34,194 bases of DNA from an uncultured Desulfovibrio sp. (GTDB taxonomy: Bacteria > Desulfobacterota > Desulfovibrionia > Desulfovibrionales > Desulfovibrionaceae): assembly GCA_944324555.1 (NCBI GenBank), contig CALUWU010000013.1, positions 1 through 34,194 on the forward strand, in the 5' to 3' direction. The notes under the pieces are model-generated. The model worked only from the letters and a program-made list of their open reading frames with translations. It had not been told where the DNA came from and did not search any database. Below, piece by piece: positions 32,828 through 34,194 of the stretch. The position numbers and the translations under genes were made by a program. How positions within the stretch are numbered: the first letter of the stretch is position 1; every line of letters starts with the position of its first letter.

Positions 32828-34194
32828 TCAGATCTCCTTGCCGGGTTGCATGGCCCCGGGAAGCCGCATCCGGTGACACCAGGCGTCGTAAACGACGCAA
32901 CCCTCGTCGGAAAGGGCGTACTCCACCCAGAAGGTAACATGCCGTGGCCGCCAGGAGCCGACAAAATGCCCGCTTTCCTTTTCCAGAAACTTCTGTCCGG
33001 TTCGCTCGATGCCCTCGACGGCTTCCTGCACGTCTTGACGCAGAATGAAGCGATCTTCCATACGGGCAAGCACCTCGTCGGCAATGAGCAGATGGAGCGC
33101 GGCCGCTTCCGGCGGGGGCGGGGTTTCGCCGTATTCCGCCAGCACGTCCCGACGCAGGGCCACGCGCCCGGCCCGGCGGGCTGAAAGTCCGGCCACGGGC
33201 GCGCGCGAGGCGGCCCCGGCGGCGGATGTTTCGGCCGTCATGGGGAGCAGGTCCAGAAGATGCAGACTTTCCTTGCCCTGACGCGCCAGCCGATCTCGGC
33301 ACATGATGCAGGAACAGAGCGCCGTGTGCGGCAAATCGGACGCCCGGCGCGCGGCCATGACGTCGGCCATATCCGGCTGGGCATTCCAAACAAGCCCGCC
33401 ATAGCCGCAGCAGGCTGTTTCCGTGCCGCTGCGGCGCGGATCTTCGCCGCGCAGGCCGCACTTGCGGACCAGAGAACGCACGGCGGCGCGCCAGCCTTCC
33501 TGATGCCGCGCGCCGCAGGGGTCTTGAATGCTGACGACGGGCGCGTCGGCGACGGGCGCGGCTTCGGGCAGCAGGTCGTCCAGATATTCCCAGAGAGAGC
33601 GCAGTCTGGCGTCCGGCAGGGCGCGGGCCAGCGCGTCCAGACAGGAGGCGCAGGCCACGATCAGCTCCGGTTTGCCGAGAGATTCCCAGTCGGCACGCAG
33701 CCGCGCGGCATGTTCGTCAAAAAGGGGCGTATTGCCCGCCCAGAAGGCGGGAACGCCGCAGCAGGAAAGCATGATGCCCACGCCGCCGTCGAGACGTTCG
33801 CGCAGGAAGCGCCAGACGCGCAGAACCTGCGGACCGCGCGCCGCCGCAAGCTGACAGCCGGGGAAAAAGAGACGCGCGCAGCGTCCGGTTACGGGATCGG
33901 GACGGCTGACGGCGCTTTCCGGCCCGGAAGCCTGCGCCATGTCTTCAAGGGCGAATTCGTGGGCTGATTGCGGCATATAGCCGCGCTCGACCATATCCTG
34001 CCGGGCATGCAGGCAGAGATCGGCCATGGAAAAGCCTTCGGGACAGATTTCCGTGCACTGACCGCAGAGGGTGCAGCCCAGCGCAAGGGCGTTGGCCGTG
34101 TGCGTCCCTTTGACGATGGCGGCATTATTGTAAATTTTTTTTTTATAGTTGCGCGGAAATTCTCTGTGCCGCTCCAGAAAGGCGCATTCGCGCA
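32828..34194 (-). CDS. HdrD/GlpC-like Fe-S protein, C-terminal part (runs off the right edge)
   Basis: Partial (about 455 residues seen). The frame is open across the right edge, so the ATG at 34027 is internal. Before it lies a ferredoxin-type motif CTLCGQCTEICPEGFSM; after it come two CCG cysteine domains as in heterodisulfide reductase, FFPGCQL ... MLSCCGVPA ... CASC and QDPCGARH ... TACCGYGG ... CSCIMC. It then ends in an uncharacterised 130-residue tail with HVTFWVEYALSDEGCVVYDAW. From memory, the D. vulgaris counterpart (DVU_1558-like) is a pyridine nucleotide-disulfide oxidoreductase fused to this dicluster part, so a flavin domain may lie outside the window. It would pass electrons to thiols or disulfides of the downstream proteins. 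A run of ten A in its coding strand (34135-34144) is notable. Confidence 0.8.
   Translation of the reverse strand, partial: RECAFLERHREFPRNYKKKIYNNAAIVKGTHTANALALGCTLCGQCTEICPEGFSMADLCLHARQDMVERGYMPQSAHEFALEDMAQASGPESAVSRPDPVTGRCARLFFPGCQLAAARGPQVLRVWRFLRERLDGGVGIMLSCCGVPAFWAGNTPLFDEHAARLRADWESLGKPELIVACASCLDALARALPDARLRSLWEYLDDLLPEAAPVADAPVVSIQDPCGARHQEGWRAAVRSLVRKCGLRGEDPRRSGTETACCGYGGLVWNAQPDMADVMAARRASDLPHTALCSCIMCRDRLARQGKESLHLLDLLPMTAETSAAGAASRAPVAGLSARRAGRVALRRDVLAEYGETPPPPEAAALHLLIADEVLARMEDRFILRQDVQEAVEGIERTGQKFLEKESGHFVGSWRPRHVTFWVEYALSDEGCVVYDAWCHRMRLPGAMQPGKEI

Overview
The window is GC-rich bacterial chromosome with short intergenic gaps and strong codon bias. Several features point to a sulfate- or sulfite-reducing member of the Desulfovibrionaceae (Desulfobacterota). 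These are a selenocysteine formate dehydrogenase, a fused HydB/HydG-type electron-transfer protein, and a gene run that matches, from memory, the order of the Desulfovibrio vulgaris DVU_1551-DVU_1558 families. The genus cannot be fixed from the sequence alone. No rRNA, tRNA, CRISPR array, transposase or integrase was seen.

Layout. (1) 1-283: start of a flagellin gene on the minus strand with a sigma-28-like promoter. (2) 520-7546: a complete phosphate-starvation locus split into two divergent arms, pstS-pstC-pstA on the minus strand and phoB-phoR-pstB-phoU on the plus strand, with one Pho-box-like repeat for each arm between them. (3) 7839-10142: pbpC (minus). (4) 10753-15206: a plus-strand cassette with a Tat-signal DUF6282-type metal hydrolase, a Tat-signal aldo/keto reductase, a zinc alcohol dehydrogenase and a DUF3737 beta-helix protein. 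(5) 15649-21273: a 1874-residue alpha-2-macroglobulin (minus) whose thioester cysteine is a glycine. pbpC and this gene are common neighbours elsewhere; here the cassette separates them. (6) 21335-25282: hydBG fusion and fdhA, where fdhA is read through an in-frame UGA as selenocysteine with a clear bacterial SECIS hairpin. (7) 25383-34194: a long, tightly packed minus-strand run: an HdrD-like Fe-S protein (partial), a small double-CxxC protein, a SAM methyltransferase, a C_GCAxxG_C_C protein, a radical SAM protein, an AMP-dependent ligase, an XdhC-like protein, a MobA/MocA-HD fusion, a histidine phosphatase and a YqaA/DedA-type membrane protein.

The last run is the most interesting part. It has the parts list of an uncharacterised maturation or cofactor pathway, probably for a molybdenum hydroxylase of the xanthine dehydrogenase/aldehyde oxidoreductase type: cytidylyl- or guanylyltransfer, XdhC insertion, adenylate activation, radical chemistry, methyl transfer and several thiol/Fe-S carriers. 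The Sec formate dehydrogenase with its diaphorase-like partner lies immediately downstream.

The gaps between operons carry a dense set of related repeats. There are five copies of a long G-rich hairpin element, two of them inside about 210-bp MITE-like elements (one with perfect 15-bp terminal inverted repeats), a solo terminal repeat, and four copies of a TA-GAGCG stem-loop. Two of those stem-loops supply the TAG stop codon of the gene before them.
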